Part shown: one piece after another, positions 8,203-17,477 of the stretch | Position numbering within the stretch: position 1 is the first letter of the stretch | Layout: every line of letters starts with the position of its first letter | From: an uncultured bacterium | Lineage (GTDB): Bacteria > Cyanobacteriota > Vampirovibrionia > Gastranaerophilales > Gastranaerophilaceae | DNA length: 64,000 nt | Reading direction: 5' to 3' | Assembly: GCA_905216055.1 (NCBI GenBank) | Contig: CAJMSH010000001.1 | Coordinates: forward strand, 248,001 to 312,000 | Position numbers and translations under genes: made by a program | The notes under the pieces: generated by a model | What the model was told of the DNA's origin: nothing | Database searches by the model: none | The model's input: only the letters and a program-made list of their open reading frames with translations

Positions 8203-8802
8203 TTAATCCATTTGAGAATAAACTCTTTTAATTTCTTTAATATCTTGCCACATGAGCCATTTTGGGCTTCCCTTTTCTCTGGAATCATTCCTTAAAAGAT
8301 ATGACGGGTGAAATATAGGCATCATTTTTGACATATAAGGACCTTCAAACCATTTGCCTCTGAGTTTTGTTATTCCTTGAGTTGTGTTTAGTAATGAATT
8401 TACGGCTACTCGTCCGCAAAGAAGTATTATTCTCGGTTTTAAAATTTCAATTTGAGCGTCTAAATATTCTTTGCAAGCGGCTTTTTCTTCAGGTAAAGGG
8501 TCTCGATTTTCAGGTGGACGGCATTTTAAAGTGTTGCAGATATATACATCTTTTTGTCTCGACAAACCAACGCAGGCAAATATTTTATCGAGAAGCTGAC
8601 CTGCTTTCCCGACAAAAGGTTCACCCTTTTGATCTTCATAGTATCCGGGAGCTTCTCCAATAAGCATTAATTTGTGGTTTGGTATTCCTCCAGAAAATAC
8701 TATATTGGTTCTGGTTTTTCCTAAGGAACATTTTTGGCATGAAGCACATTTTTCTCTTATTTTTTTTAGTTGTTCAATTTCATTTGAAGTTGCTTCTTGC
8801 AT
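8203..8802 (-). CDS. Family 4 (Fe-S) uracil-DNA glycosylase
   Basis: Family 4 enzymes remove uracil from DNA and carry a 4Fe-4S cluster. The 199-residue product shows the cluster cysteines (C19-x2-C22 near the N-terminus, then CRPPENRDP and a cysteine 16 residues further), the catalytic loop GEAPGYYEDQKGEPFVGKAG and the C-terminal HPSYLLRN box. The YY in the first motif differs from the more usual charged or small residues (the paralogue at 49919 has EM). A second family member in the same window is notable. An AAGGAA ribosome-binding site supports the ATG at 8802. It lies downstream of, and in the same direction as, the M16 protease. Confidence 0.93.
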   Translation of the reverse strand: MQEATSNEIEQLKKIREKCASCQKCSLGKTRTNIVFSGGIPNHKLMLIGEAPGYYEDQKGEPFVGKAGQLLDKIFACVGLSRQKDVYICNTLKCRPPENRDPLPEEKAACKEYLDAQIEILKPRIILLCGRVAVNSLLNTTQGITKLRGKWFEGPYMSKMMPIFHPSYLLRNDSREKGSPKWLMWQDIKEIKRVYSQMD

Positions 8803-8824
8803 AATTTATTCCTTATTTTATTAG

Positions 8825-10153
8825 TTATTTTTCAGGCTCCAGAATTGATATTACTGCGTTGTTAATATTTAAATACTGCTTTATTGTATTTTCTAAATCT
8901 TCCACAGTTATTTCATCTAAATCTTTTAAGTAATTTTCAATAAGCTTTAAATCTTCGCAAACAGTCATATAATAACCGATTGTTTCTCCAATTTCTGAAA
9001 CTGTTTCTGCTGAGTATGCAAAACGTGACTTTATCTTTTTCTTTGCTTTTTCCAATTCTTCTTCTGTAATTCTGTTTGTTAAAAGATTTGTAATCTCTTG
9101 TTTTACAAGTTCAACTGCTCTGTCACGTTTTTCAGGTTTAAAGTTTGCTTGTACAAAGAAGTTGTTTCCGTCTTTGAATTGATAGTGTTCAGCATTAGCC
9201 ATATTAAAAATCGGTTCAGGTTGTTTTTCAATTAAGTTTTGGTATAACCTTGAACTTGTGCTTTCGCCTAAGATTATGCTAATGATATCTAATTCTATAT
9301 TTGCCTTTAACTGATTTGCTTTTGGCCCTAAAAATCCGACCATCAAATATGATGTATTTGTTTTAGCTTTGTTTTCAACAACTATTGTGTGATCTGTCGG
9401 GGCATCAGGTTCATTAATCTTTTTAGGAGCGTTTGGTCGACCTTTGAAATCGAATTCTTTTTCAACCTTTTTCAAAACTTCTTCTTTATCAAAATCGCCA
9501 ACAATAATTGTTGTCATATTTTCAGGAGAATAGAAGGTTTTGTAATAATTCATAATTTCATCACGTGTAACTTGTGAAATTATTTCAGGAGTGCCTATTA
9601 CGTCACGTTTGTACGGATGTTTTTTATACATATTGAAGTTGCATGCGTTGTAAACTTTTGTCCAGTTTTGGTCTTTACGCATTCTGATTTCTTCAATAAC
9701 TACGTGGCGTTCGCGTTTGTCAGTAACTTTAGGATCATTCAGATCAAACGGTGCGCCGATTTCTTCTTCAGGAAGTATTGGATCAAGCATCATATCGGCA
9801 TGAAGTTCTATTGCAAGATTTAAATCAGCATTATTTTCACCTTTTGGAAGAGTTACATAATAAAAAGTGTAATCTTTCCAGGTAGCAGCGTTAACAATAG
9901 CTCCCTTTGCTTCTAAAGTTCTGTCAAAATATCCGGCTTTATGTTTGTGAGTTCCTTTAAACATCAAATGCTCAAGAAAATGTGAAATCCCGTTATTTGT
10001 GTCATCTTCGTTTATCGAACCTGTTTTTACCCAGGTGCTTACGTTTACAAGTTCGCCTTCTTTGTGTGCAAGTACAATTTTATGCCCGTTTTCTCTTTCG
10101 TAAATCTCTACATCTTCTGTAAGGTACGGATATTTTACTAAACTTTTTTTCAT
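8825..10153 (-). CDS. M16 family zinc metallopeptidase (pitrilysin/processing-peptidase type)
   Basis: The product has 442 residues, a typical length for a bacterial single-unit M16B peptidase. The inverted zinc-binding motif HxxEH is present at residues 58-62 (HFLEH), followed by LMFKGTHK and a downstream glutamate in VIEEIRMRKD that can act as third ligand. The C-terminal half carries the second M16 fold, with the SSRLYQNLIE region. It lacks a signal peptide and is probably cytoplasmic. The gene runs divergently from nanE, with a TTATAAT box near 10193 in the gap. The substrate is unknown; related enzymes degrade peptides or mature short precursors. Confidence 0.92.
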   Translation of the reverse strand: MKKSLVKYPYLTEDVEIYERENGHKIVLAHKEGELVNVSTWVKTGSINEDDTNNGISHFLEHLMFKGTHKHKAGYFDRTLEAKGAIVNAATWKDYTFYYVTLPKGENNADLNLAIELHADMMLDPILPEEEIGAPFDLNDPKVTDKRERHVVIEEIRMRKDQNWTKVYNACNFNMYKKHPYKRDVIGTPEIISQVTRDEIMNYYKTFYSPENMTTIIVGDFDKEEVLKKVEKEFDFKGRPNAPKKINEPDAPTDHTIVVENKAKTNTSYLMVGFLGPKANQLKANIELDIISIILGESTSSRLYQNLIEKQPEPIFNMANAEHYQFKDGNNFFVQANFKPEKRDRAVELVKQEITNLLTNRITEEELEKAKKKIKSRFAYSAETVSEIGETIGYYMTVCEDLKLIENYLKDLDEITVEDLENTIKQYLNINNAVISILEPEK

Positions 10154-10217
10154 CTTCTTTTTTCCCTTAATTATAATTCTTTTTTAATTATTATAACTCA
10201 AATAAAAATTTTTAATG

Positions 10218-10230
10218 TATAATACTTTTA
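10218..10230 (+). promoter_or_regulatory. -10 box for nanE, likely leaderless start
   Basis: TATAAT at 10218-10223 is followed by six bases and then ATG at 10230, so a transcript starting about seven bases after the -10 box would begin at the start codon. No ribosome-binding site is present. The -35 side is poor. The upstream ATG at 10215 would overlap the -10 box. Confidence 0.5.
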
Positions 10231-10913
10231 TGAATATAATTAATCGTTTAAAGGGTAAAGTTGTTGTATCCTGTCAGGCAATGCCATCAGAGCCTTTATA
10301 TCTTGAAAAATGTATGGTCGCAATGATGAAATCAGTTGTAAAAGGCGGAGCTGGCGGTTTGCGTGTTGCAGGTGCAAGAGATGTTAGAAATGCAAAGCAT
10401 CTTTTTGATGTGCCGGTTATTGGTTTGACAAAACCTGATGTTATTCCGCAAAATTGGCAGGAAATTGTTTATATCACACCGACTTTAAAAGAAGTTATTG
10501 AACTTGTTGAGGCAGGTGCTGATATTATTGCTTTTGACGGAACAATGAGGGAAAGACCTAATGGCGCAAAGTTAGAAGAATTGATTAAATACGTAAAAAT
10601 AAATAACCGTATTTCTATGGCTGATATTTCTACGCTTGAAGAAGGGTTGAATGCCGAAAAATTAGGCGCAAATATTTTATCGACAACTCTTTCAGGTTAC
10701 ACTCAGTTCTCTCAAAATAGAGGAAACGGGCCTGATTTTGAATTATTGAAACAGTTAGTTGAAAATACAAAACTTCCTGTTGTATTGGAAGGACGTATTT
10801 GGGAGCCTGAGGATGTTGATAAAGCATTTGAAATCGGTGCTCATTGTGTAGTTATAGGATCAGCTATTACAAGACCGCAATTAATTACGAAAAGGTTTGT
10901 ACAGAGGGGGTAA
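10230..10913 (+). CDS. nanE: N-acetylmannosamine-6-phosphate 2-epimerase
   Basis: NanE converts ManNAc-6-phosphate to GlcNAc-6-phosphate in sialic acid and mannosamine catabolism. The 227-residue TIM-barrel protein has the family landmarks VVSCQAMPSEPL, GGAGGLRV, PVIGLTKPD, DIIAFDGTMRERP with its catalytic region, TTLSGYT and the phosphate-binding VVIGSAITRP. I place the start at 10230 because the in-frame ATG at 10215 sits on the promoter -10 box; the family N-terminus fits either. It is followed directly by a ROK kinase, as expected for a nanE-nanK pair. No nanA lyase or sialic acid transporter was seen in the window. Confidence 0.94.
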   Translation: MNIINRLKGKVVVSCQAMPSEPLYLEKCMVAMMKSVVKGGAGGLRVAGARDVRNAKHLFDVPVIGLTKPDVIPQNWQEIVYITPTLKEVIELVEAGADIIAFDGTMRERPNGAKLEELIKYVKINNRISMADISTLEEGLNAEKLGANILSTTLSGYTQFSQNRGNGPDFELLKQLVENTKLPVVLEGRIWEPEDVDKAFEIGAHCVVIGSAITRPQLITKRFVQRG

Positions 10914-10915
10914 AA

Positions 10916-11782
10916 ATGAAAAAAGCTTTAGCAATCGATGTTGGCGGAACTAAAATTTATAATACAATAATTAACGAAAAAGGAGAAATTCTTTCAGAAG
11001 TTGAAAAACATCATACTCCTAAAACTTTTGACGAAATAAGAGCTGTGTTTGAAGAAATTATTGCAAAACATGAAAATGAAGTTGATGTTATAGCTTTTGC
11101 AACTTGCGGTGCTGTAAATAATGACAACAATAAAATTCTAGGTTCAACAGGTAATATTGCCGCAGGTTATCCTGATATGGATTTTAAAAGCTTGAGTAAG
11201 AAAAGAGTTTTTGTTGAAAATGATGCCAATGCGGCTGCTTGGGCTGAGCATATTATCGGTTCATCTAAAGGTATGCCTTATTCTGTTATGTTGACGCTTG
11301 GTACAGGCGTTGGCGGCGGAATTATTTTGGATAACAAACTTTATAAGGGCAAAAATGGCGCAGCAGGTGAAATGCACTTTAAAATGCGTACTGATAAGCA
11401 TAGAAAATGTACTTGCGGAAGTTACGATTGTTTTGAAGCTTATGCATCAGGTACCGGTTTGAAAAGAACTGCAGAAGAAATTTCTGGAGATCCTGAAATT
11501 ACGACTTATGACGTTATTCAAAATCAAGACAGACCTATGATGAAAAAGATCTTTGAAAAATGGCAGAATGATATTTTAGAAGGAATAATCGGTTTGGCAA
11601 ATATTTTTGATCCTGATGCTGTTGTTCTATCTGGTTCTATGGCTGAATTTGTTGACATTGATTATTTGCAAACTCAGGCTAACAAAGAAATTGTTACAAC
11701 TCCGTTTAAGGTCGTAAAAGCTTCTGCCGGAAATTATTCAGGAATGATAGGTGCCGCTCTTCTCGCTTTGGGGGTAAAATAG
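10916..11782 (+). CDS. nanK: ROK family sugar kinase (probable N-acetylmannosamine kinase)
   Basis: This 288-residue kinase begins three bases after nanE with a GAGGGGG ribosome-binding site. It has the phosphate-binding DVGGTKI at the N-terminus, the ENDANAAAWAE active-site region, the GTGVGGGII glycine loop and the ROK zinc signature CTCGSYDCFEAYASG. ROK enzymes phosphorylate glucose, ManNAc or other hexoses; the placement after nanE argues for ManNAc kinase, but glucokinase activity cannot be excluded from sequence. The longer open frame starting inside nanE is not used because it lacks a ribosome-binding site and adds unrelated residues. Confidence 0.85.
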   Translation: MKKALAIDVGGTKIYNTIINEKGEILSEVEKHHTPKTFDEIRAVFEEIIAKHENEVDVIAFATCGAVNNDNNKILGSTGNIAAGYPDMDFKSLSKKRVFVENDANAAAWAEHIIGSSKGMPYSVMLTLGTGVGGGIILDNKLYKGKNGAAGEMHFKMRTDKHRKCTCGSYDCFEAYASGTGLKRTAEEISGDPEITTYDVIQNQDRPMMKKIFEKWQNDILEGIIGLANIFDPDAVVLSGSMAEFVDIDYLQTQANKEIVTTPFKVVKASAGNYSGMIGAALLALGVK

Positions 11783-11783
11783 A

Positions 11784-12002
11784 GTGGGAAAGTCCAAAAA
11801 AAGAATAATTTATAAGGGGAAAAATTTACAGCTTACAAATTTATCTCGGGAAGAGGCTGTAAAAGAAGCTGCTGATTATCTGAAATCAAATAAAAAAGAA
11901 GCGTATTCTCTTATAACTTTGTTTGGACTGACTGCTGAAGAAATTCTTGAGGCAGGTGCAAGTTACGAAGATGTAAAAGGTATGGAAAATCTTTTAGGAT
12001 GA
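11784..12002 (+). CDS. Small conserved-looking hypothetical protein
   Basis: A 72-residue ORF with a GTG start one base after the kinase stop, and its own stop overlapping the next gene by four bases (ATGA). The N-terminus is basic (GKSKKRIIYKGK), the rest is helical and mixed-charge (REEAVKEAADYLKSNKKEA, then LTAEEILEAGASYEDV). The tight overlaps on both sides support translation. No family is recognised. Confidence 0.6.
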   Translation: MGKSKKRIIYKGKNLQLTNLSREEAVKEAADYLKSNKKEAYSLITLFGLTAEEILEAGASYEDVKGMENLLG

Positions 12003-12871
12003 TTAAAAAAATATTATTTTGGCTTGAATGTTCGAGAATTTTTTCCCTGCCAATGACTTTGTTATCTTGGCTTGTAATTTTCATTTATTCATTAAAAAAT
12101 GGCGGAAATATTTTAAACGGAATTGTTGCGCTTTTGGGAATTTCTTTTGCTCATCTTGCAACAAATTTGTTTGACGATTTTGTTGATTATAAAAAATTAA
12201 CTGACAAATCTCAAAAATGTAAGTGTGATTACTTAAAAGAGGGTAAAACTACATTAAAAGAGGTTTTGAATGTAGTTTTAATATATTGCGGTCTTGCGTC
12301 TTTGACAGGATTATTCCTTTTTATAAGATGCGGAATGCCTGTTATTGTTCTTGCATTAATAGGTGGAATTATTACTTTAATTTATGCAAAACTTTCTCAA
12401 AAAGGTTTTAGTGAAATCGCTGTCGGTATTGCTTTTGGTCCTTTGCTTTTTGAGGGAGTATATTTTGTTATGTGTAAGGAGTTTTCTTTTGTTGTTTTAA
12501 TTTTGTCGCTTGCGGTTGTAATGTTTACGGTAGGACTTCTTTATGTGCATACTATTTTGGATTTTGAGGGAGATGTTTGTGCGCATAAAAAAACTTTGGT
12601 TTATCGTATAGGAGATAAAGAAAAAGCTTCAAAAGGTGTTTTTGTCGTTTATGGTTTAGCGTATCTTTTTACCGTAATATTAGCAGTTATGTTAAAAAAT
12701 TATTTTATTCTTTTAACTTTTCTGCTTTTGCCTTTGGTTTTTGATATTTACAATTCTCTAAAAACTTTTGTTTGCGGAGATGAAACTGAAGAATTTTATT
12801 TCAGATTATTTAAGCCTAGAAATTTGATGGTTTATTATTCTTTATTAATTTCTGTTTTATTATTCTTATAA
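11999..12871 (+). CDS. UbiA-family prenyltransferase
   Basis: This 290-residue integral membrane protein has eight to nine hydrophobic segments and the two aspartate-rich motifs of UbiA enzymes: NLFDDFVDY near residue 58 and LDFEGD in the second half, which bind magnesium and the prenyl diphosphate. The pattern is closest to the MenA-like branch that prenylates a quinone precursor. No other menaquinone gene is near, and the neighbours are sugar kinase and transporter genes, so the aromatic acceptor remains uncertain. It overlaps the preceding small ORF by four bases, indicating coupled translation. Confidence 0.8.
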   Translation: MIKKILFWLECSRIFSLPMTLLSWLVIFIYSLKNGGNILNGIVALLGISFAHLATNLFDDFVDYKKLTDKSQKCKCDYLKEGKTTLKEVLNVVLIYCGLASLTGLFLFIRCGMPVIVLALIGGIITLIYAKLSQKGFSEIAVGIAFGPLLFEGVYFVMCKEFSFVVLILSLAVVMFTVGLLYVHTILDFEGDVCAHKKTLVYRIGDKEKASKGVFVVYGLAYLFTVILAVMLKNYFILLTFLLLPLVFDIYNSLKTFVCGDETEEFYFRLFKPRNLMVYYSLLISVLLFL

Positions 12872-12978
12872 AATCGTGTTTTTTTTATTTGTTTTAGTTT
12901 TGTTTGATTACTTGACTATGTGTTTTGTTCTTTGTATTTTTATATATACAATGACTTATATTTTGGGGAGATTTTTTA

Positions 12979-14364
12979 ATGGAAGAGAATAATATTTTAA
13001 AGAAATTTACCACCGCTCAATTTTTAAATTTTGCTTTGGGCTTTTTTGGCTTACAATTTGCTTGGCAGATGAGAATAATTTTATCCGGCCCTGTTACTGA
13101 AGGGTTAGGTGCATCACCATTTTTGTACGGTTTAATTTGGCTTGCAGGACCTTTTACAGGCATGGTAGTTCAGCCAATTGTTGGTGCTTTGAGTGATAAG
13201 ACAGTTTCTCCATTTGGCAGAAGACGCCCTTACTTATTAGGTGGTGCTTTATTGGCTTCTCTTGCTCTTTGGATTTTCCCAAATTCTGAAAATGTTACAC
13301 AATTTTTGCATAATGTTACTGGAATTACTTTCCACCCATTGATGCCTCTTTTGATAGCTGCAATTATGATTTGGATTATTGATGCTTGTGTCAATGTCGC
13401 TCAAGGCCCTTATAGAGCATTAGTCCCTGATGTTGTACCTGAAGAACAATATTCTATTGCGAATTCTTATATTAGCCTTGCAATTGGTTTAGGTTCTGTT
13501 GTTGCAGCAGGTACTGCTCCATTTTTGAAATGGGCTTTCGGATATCAAATGTCTATACCTGCTCAATTTGTGATGGCTGCTCTTGCTTTTACTTTAGGTA
13601 TGATTTGGACTTGTATAACTATAAAAGAACATAATGCAAAGAAAGAAATTATAAAAAATGTTGCAGTCGCAGAGATAAACGAACCTGGTTTGATTGAAGC
13701 TATTAAAAACTTCTTTGCTCTTTCACCTGAAGTTTCTAAAATTTGTACTATGCAATTCTTTACTTGGATTGGTACTATGTGTATGATGATTTTCTTCACT
13801 CAGTATGCTGTTCATACAATCTATTGTGTGCCTGATTTAACTACTGTTTCTGATTATACTGCTCAACAGTTCTCTCAGGCTACATTGACTGGAACTAATT
13901 TTTCTTCTGTATGTTTTGCAATATTTAATCTTGTTTGCTTTTTGGTTGCTATTCCAATTGGTGTGCTTTCTGCAAAATATACAAATAAAAAAGTTCATAT
14001 TATTTCATTAATTTCAATGGTGTTAGCTTATCTTGGAATGGCATTTACTAAAAATCCTAAGGCTGTTGCGGCTTTAATGGGATTAGCAGGTATCGGCTGG
14101 GCTAGTATTTGTGCATTACCTTTTGCGATGCTTTCTCAATTTATCAAAAAAGGTACTGAAGGCTCTGTAATGGGAATTTTTAATATCTTTATCGCAGGTC
14201 CTCAAGTTTTTGTTTGCACTCTTGTTGCTTGGATAATTTCAAAATGTTCTTTTGCAATGGGTTCTGATTATATTAATTACCATTGGGAATACGCATTTAT
14301 TATTGGTGCAGTTTGCTTAGCTATTGCTGCAATTATTACTAATTCTGTAAAGGAAAAATGTTAA
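12979..14364 (+). CDS. MFS sugar transporter (GPH/SLC45-like)
   Basis: A 461-residue transporter with twelve membrane segments. The loop SDKTVSPFGRRRPYLLGG after helix 2 is the hallmark of the sucrose/maltose cation symporter branch (SLC45/GPH-like). The first half carries GASPFLYGLIWLAGP and the second half begins with a large central loop. The GGGGAG ribosome-binding site precedes ATG 12979. It overlaps by one base with a B12-binding radical SAM gene. The substrate is unproven: a disaccharide or hexose with protons is likely from the family. The short gap upstream (12872-12978) holds an AT-rich promoter region. Confidence 0.85.
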   Translation: MEENNILKKFTTAQFLNFALGFFGLQFAWQMRIILSGPVTEGLGASPFLYGLIWLAGPFTGMVVQPIVGALSDKTVSPFGRRRPYLLGGALLASLALWIFPNSENVTQFLHNVTGITFHPLMPLLIAAIMIWIIDACVNVAQGPYRALVPDVVPEEQYSIANSYISLAIGLGSVVAAGTAPFLKWAFGYQMSIPAQFVMAALAFTLGMIWTCITIKEHNAKKEIIKNVAVAEINEPGLIEAIKNFFALSPEVSKICTMQFFTWIGTMCMMIFFTQYAVHTIYCVPDLTTVSDYTAQQFSQATLTGTNFSSVCFAIFNLVCFLVAIPIGVLSAKYTNKKVHIISLISMVLAYLGMAFTKNPKAVAALMGLAGIGWASICALPFAMLSQFIKKGTEGSVMGIFNIFIAGPQVFVCTLVAWIISKCSFAMGSDYINYHWEYAFIIGAVCLAIAAIITNSVKEKC

Positions 14365-15758
14365 TGTCAAAAAAAATACTTTTAATTTATCCGCCATCTC
14401 CGGTTTTAAATCGTGAAGATCGTTGTCAGCAACCTACTCGTGATTTAATTGTTATACCGCCTTTGCCGCCTACTGATTTGATGTATTTGGCATCAATTGC
14501 TGAAAGACAAGGGCTTGAAGCAAAAATTCAAGATTACAGTCAAGGTGGAGATTATGAGAAGGATTTAAGAGAATTTAAACCTGATTATCTTGTTGTTAAT
14601 ATTGCAACACCTACTTTATTGCACGATTTAGAAGCTGTAAAAAAAGCTAAGGAAATTTGCCCGAATATTATTACAATTGCAAAAGGTGCAGCTTTTCTTG
14701 CTTTGGCAAATAGGATAATGTCTGAACATGATGAATTGGATTTCGGGATTCTTGGAGAAGCTGAAATTACACTAAAAGAAATTTTAAGCGGAATTCCAAG
14801 GGATCATATTCTCGGGATTTATTATAAAGAAAACGGGGACGTAAAATTTACGGGAGAAAGACCTTTTATTGAAGATTTGGATTCACTTCCATTCCCTGCA
14901 CGTCATCTTGTTGACAATAATATTTACAGACGTCCTGATAATAATAAGGTTCAAGCTACAATCAAAGTTTCCAGGGGTTGTCCTTTCCATTGCTTTTTCT
15001 GTCTTGCAACTCCTGTTTCTGGTTCAAAGGTAAGAAGAAGATCGCCTGAAAATATTGTGGCAGAAATTCGAGAATGTGTTGAAAAATATAATATTAAGAA
15101 CTTTTTATTCTGGTCTGATATATTTAATTTAGATAAAGATTGGACTATGAAATTGTGCCGCGCAATTATTGATAGCGGTTTGAAAATTACTTGGTCTGCA
15201 AATACAAGAGCTGATACTGCCGATTTAGAGATGGCTCAAATGATGTATAAATCAGGCTGCCGTTTGGTTAGTATCGGTGTTGAAAGTGGCTCTCAGGATA
15301 TGCTTAATAAAATGGGTAAGCATATTACGCTTGATGATGTCAGACGTACGGTTAAGGTTTTCAAAAAAGCAAAAATCAGAATTTATAATTATTTTGTAAT
15401 AGGACTTCCTTGGGAAACAGAGGAAACTGCTGAAGAAACTATTAAATTTGCTATTGAATTAGATAGTGATTTTATTAGTTTTTATACAGCAACACCTCTT
15501 CCTGGTTCAAGATTTTATGATTATGCAGAAGAACATAACTTGTTTGATAAAGAAACTTCTTTTGAAAACGCATATTATTATCCTGCTGTAAATACTCATT
15601 ATTTAAGCCGTGAAAGAGTGTTTGAACTCCATAAATCAGCAATAAAAAGATTTTATTTAAGGCCGATGTATATTTTGAGAATGCTCTCAAGAATTAGAAC
15701 TTTTGAGGAAGTTAAAAATTACTTTAAGGCCGGTATGAATGTATTGTTGAGAAAGTAA
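14364..15758 (+). CDS. B12-binding domain radical SAM protein
   Basis: The 464-residue protein has an N-terminal cobalamin-binding-type Rossmann domain (KILLIYPPSPVL, then LGEAEITLKEIL near residue 130) followed by a radical SAM core with the cluster motif CPFHCFFC around residue 205, and SIGVESGSQDMLNKMGK and NYFVIGLPWETEE further on. Such class B enzymes carry out methylations or ring modifications of lipids, antibiotics or cofactors, and hopanoid or bacteriochlorophyll methylases are relatives. The C-terminus is basic. I chose the ATG at 14364 (SD spacing about nine bases) over ATG 14358. The substrate is unknown; it is coupled to the MFS gene. Confidence 0.88.
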   Translation: MSKKILLIYPPSPVLNREDRCQQPTRDLIVIPPLPPTDLMYLASIAERQGLEAKIQDYSQGGDYEKDLREFKPDYLVVNIATPTLLHDLEAVKKAKEICPNIITIAKGAAFLALANRIMSEHDELDFGILGEAEITLKEILSGIPRDHILGIYYKENGDVKFTGERPFIEDLDSLPFPARHLVDNNIYRRPDNNKVQATIKVSRGCPFHCFFCLATPVSGSKVRRRSPENIVAEIRECVEKYNIKNFLFWSDIFNLDKDWTMKLCRAIIDSGLKITWSANTRADTADLEMAQMMYKSGCRLVSIGVESGSQDMLNKMGKHITLDDVRRTVKVFKKAKIRIYNYFVIGLPWETEETAEETIKFAIELDSDFISFYTATPLPGSRFYDYAEEHNLFDKETSFENAYYYPAVNTHYLSRERVFELHKSAIKRFYLRPMYILRMLSRIRTFEEVKNYFKAGMNVLLRK

Positions 15759-15785
15759 TAAATAATAAAAATAAATAATAATAAA

Positions 15786-15823
15786 AAAATTCTCTGATTA
15801 ATTATTAATCAGAGAATTTTTTA
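15786..15823. terminator. Bidirectional terminator
   Basis: A long perfect hairpin, AAATTCTCTGATTAAT paired with ATTAATCAGAGAATTT, is flanked by A- and T-tracts on the two sides. It can end both the radical SAM operon (+) and the winged-helix gene (-). Confidence 0.88.
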
Positions 15824-15840
15824 TATGAATTTTAAAATTT

Positions 15841-16464
15841 TTAGTTAAGTATAAAACCGCCTTTATCGGCATTTTGAAGATTTTCTCCTTCAATTTTTGC
15901 TCTGAGATTTTTAATGTATTTATAAACATAATCTCTTGGCAAATCAAGTAATGCTGCTAAATCTTTTGCATAAACAATTTTGCCTCTGTTTGCAGCAAAG
16001 TGATCGAATACTTTTTGTTCTCTATCTGTTAAAGCTTTTTTGAAAACAATTCTAACTTCATCTCTAAGATTTTGAGATTTTTCCGGAGTAGATTTTTTAA
16101 CCGGTTTAGCAACAGATTTTTTAGCAGCTGTAGTTGTTTTCTTTTCAACTTTAGCTTTAGCAGGTTTTGTCGGAGCTTCTATTTCTTCATGGAATTTATG
16201 TATAGAAAACGGACTTGGTGCGATATCTCTTTCAATGTCGTAACCTCTGTCAGCAATAGAGCTTAATTTTTCTGCGTGAGACTGTTTCCAATCGCTCTCA
16301 TTTGAAACTACCGGTTTTCCTTTTAAAACTATGTCTATTAAATCATTTGTAGGCTTAGCTTCTTCTATTTTTTTCCCTAATCTGGCAGCATATTCTTCTA
16401 ATGTAATTTTTTCTAATGAACTTCTCCATTGTTTAATCTCTTCCTTGCTCAGATATTCAGACAT
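15841..16464 (-). CDS. Winged-helix DNA-binding protein with basic linker
   Basis: This 207-residue protein ends in a winged helix of the OmpR/PhoB output type: LTDREQKVFDHFAANRGKI, then AKDLAALLDLPRDYVYKYI and LRAKIEG, closing with the KGGFILN wing. No receiver domain is attached. The middle (about residues 90-130) is a lysine/alanine/proline linker (KTTTAAKKSVAKPVKKS), and the N-terminal 80 residues are mixed helices with no recognised fold. A TACATT-CTCT-AATGTA inverted repeat lies upstream, so autoregulation is possible. A TAGGAG ribosome-binding site supports the start. It is probably a stand-alone transcription factor or nucleoid protein. Confidence 0.7.
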   Translation of the reverse strand: MSEYLSKEEIKQWRSSLEKITLEEYAARLGKKIEEAKPTNDLIDIVLKGKPVVSNESDWKQSHAEKLSSIADRGYDIERDIAPSPFSIHKFHEEIEAPTKPAKAKVEKKTTTAAKKSVAKPVKKSTPEKSQNLRDEVRIVFKKALTDREQKVFDHFAANRGKIVYAKDLAALLDLPRDYVYKYIKNLRAKIEGENLQNADKGGFILN

Positions 16465-16501
16465 TCATTAATCTCCTATAAACTATAATATATTTGTCTC
16501 T

Positions 16502-16518
16502 TTACATTCTCTAATGTA
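16502..16518. promoter_or_regulatory. Candidate operator upstream of the winged-helix gene
   Basis: TACATT and AATGTA form a perfect inverted repeat around CTCT, about 40 bases upstream of the winged-helix start codon and close to its TATTAT-like -10 region. It could be the gene's own operator. No second copy was noticed elsewhere. Confidence 0.35.
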
Positions 16519-16554
16519 GCATAAACCATGACGTGTGGAGCAAAATGTTTCATA

Positions 16555-16617
16555 ACGTAAATTTTTATTTATTTACGTAACAATTAGCATATATAATTTT
16601 TTTATATATGCTAATTG
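16555..16617. terminator. Two consecutive inverted repeats after the OFF-phase pilin gene
   Basis: CAATTAGCATATATAA pairs with TTATATATGCTAATTG (16581-16617), preceded on the plus strand by ACGTAAAT...ATTTACGT (16555-16579). The long first stem, placed ten bases after the pilin stop at 16627, probably ends its transcript. The U-tract is weak, so an mRNA-stabilising or rho-assisted role is also possible. Confidence 0.55.
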
Positions 16618-16626
16618 CTTTGTGTC

Positions 16627-17452
16627 TTAGAGTCTTATAGGATAGTCTTTTGGAATTTTCCAGCCATTCATTTGGATTAATGCTGTACAATATGCTCTTT
16701 CATTACTTACTTGTTTTTTGCATCCTATACTACTGTTATTTCTTAGCATTTCTTCTGTACCATCCCAATTATATTTATAAGGTTCTATTCCTTTAGCATA
16801 ATGATATTTGTTAGCGTTTGTATTTCCTGTAGGAGAAAAGAAAAATGTAAAGTGTTTGCGTCCTGATGCTTCCATATCATTTTTATATACACCTGTTTCT
16901 TCATCTTTTGTTAGTTTTTTATAATCTTGACCATTTGGCCAGAAATGTATTGAACTAGAAGCAAACTCTGCAACACTTCCGTCTGGGAAATAAACTACTA
17001 CTCTTCCTGCATCACTTTCAATTTTTGTAGCAATTATATATGGGGCAAAATATTTGTTGAAATATTCAGTATTTGCAATAGGTTTAGTTTCATCATTTTG
17101 TCCGTTTTCATCTTTTTCATAGAGCATTACATATTTATCCCATAGAGTTTTGTCTCCATAATCGATTTCAGCTTTTGCAACAGCTTGATTCATAGTGCTG
17201 TAAAATTTTGCAAGCCTTGTTTCTATAACTGTTTTCCTATGGTTTGCCATTAATGTTGGTATTGTTAATGCAGCAACAACTCCTATAATTCCAAGAGTAA
17301 TCAATACCTCTGCTAATGTGAATGCATGAAAATTTTTCTTTTCCAGTTTACGTGGGATAACTAAAGTATCAAATAAATTAAAACCACTTAACCCCTTGAT
17401 ATAAGCGATTTTCGCGGGGGGGGGCGACCCTAAACGCTTTGAAATTAATCAT
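16627..17452 (-). CDS. Phase-variable type IV prepilin-like protein (OFF by C9 tract)
   Basis: The body encodes a pilin-like protein with the FTLAEVLITLGIIGVV leader and hydrophobic helix, a KFYSTMNQAVAKAE helix, an ectodomain and the paralogue-type end GWKIPKDYPIRL. No ATG in frame precedes the leader box. The only well-placed start is ATG 17452, with AAGGAGG five bases before it and a consensus promoter. Its frame runs through nine C (17424-17416) and stops after 24 codons at 17378. Removing one C (or adding two) joins it to the pilin with no stop, giving a 274-residue product with a 50-residue leader peptide. As drawn the gene is OFF. A fixed frameshift or an assembly slip in the tract are alternatives. 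Confidence 0.75.
17416..17424. repeat. Poly-G/C tract, nine bases, in the pilin 5' coding region
   Basis: Nine consecutive G on the plus strand (C on the coding strand), at codons 10-13 of the ORF that starts at 17452. In a sequence this AT-rich such a run is exceptional. It sits where slippage would switch the pilin frame. Confidence 0.85.
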
Positions 17453-17477
17453 TCCAGCCTCCTTCTATTTCTTTTTT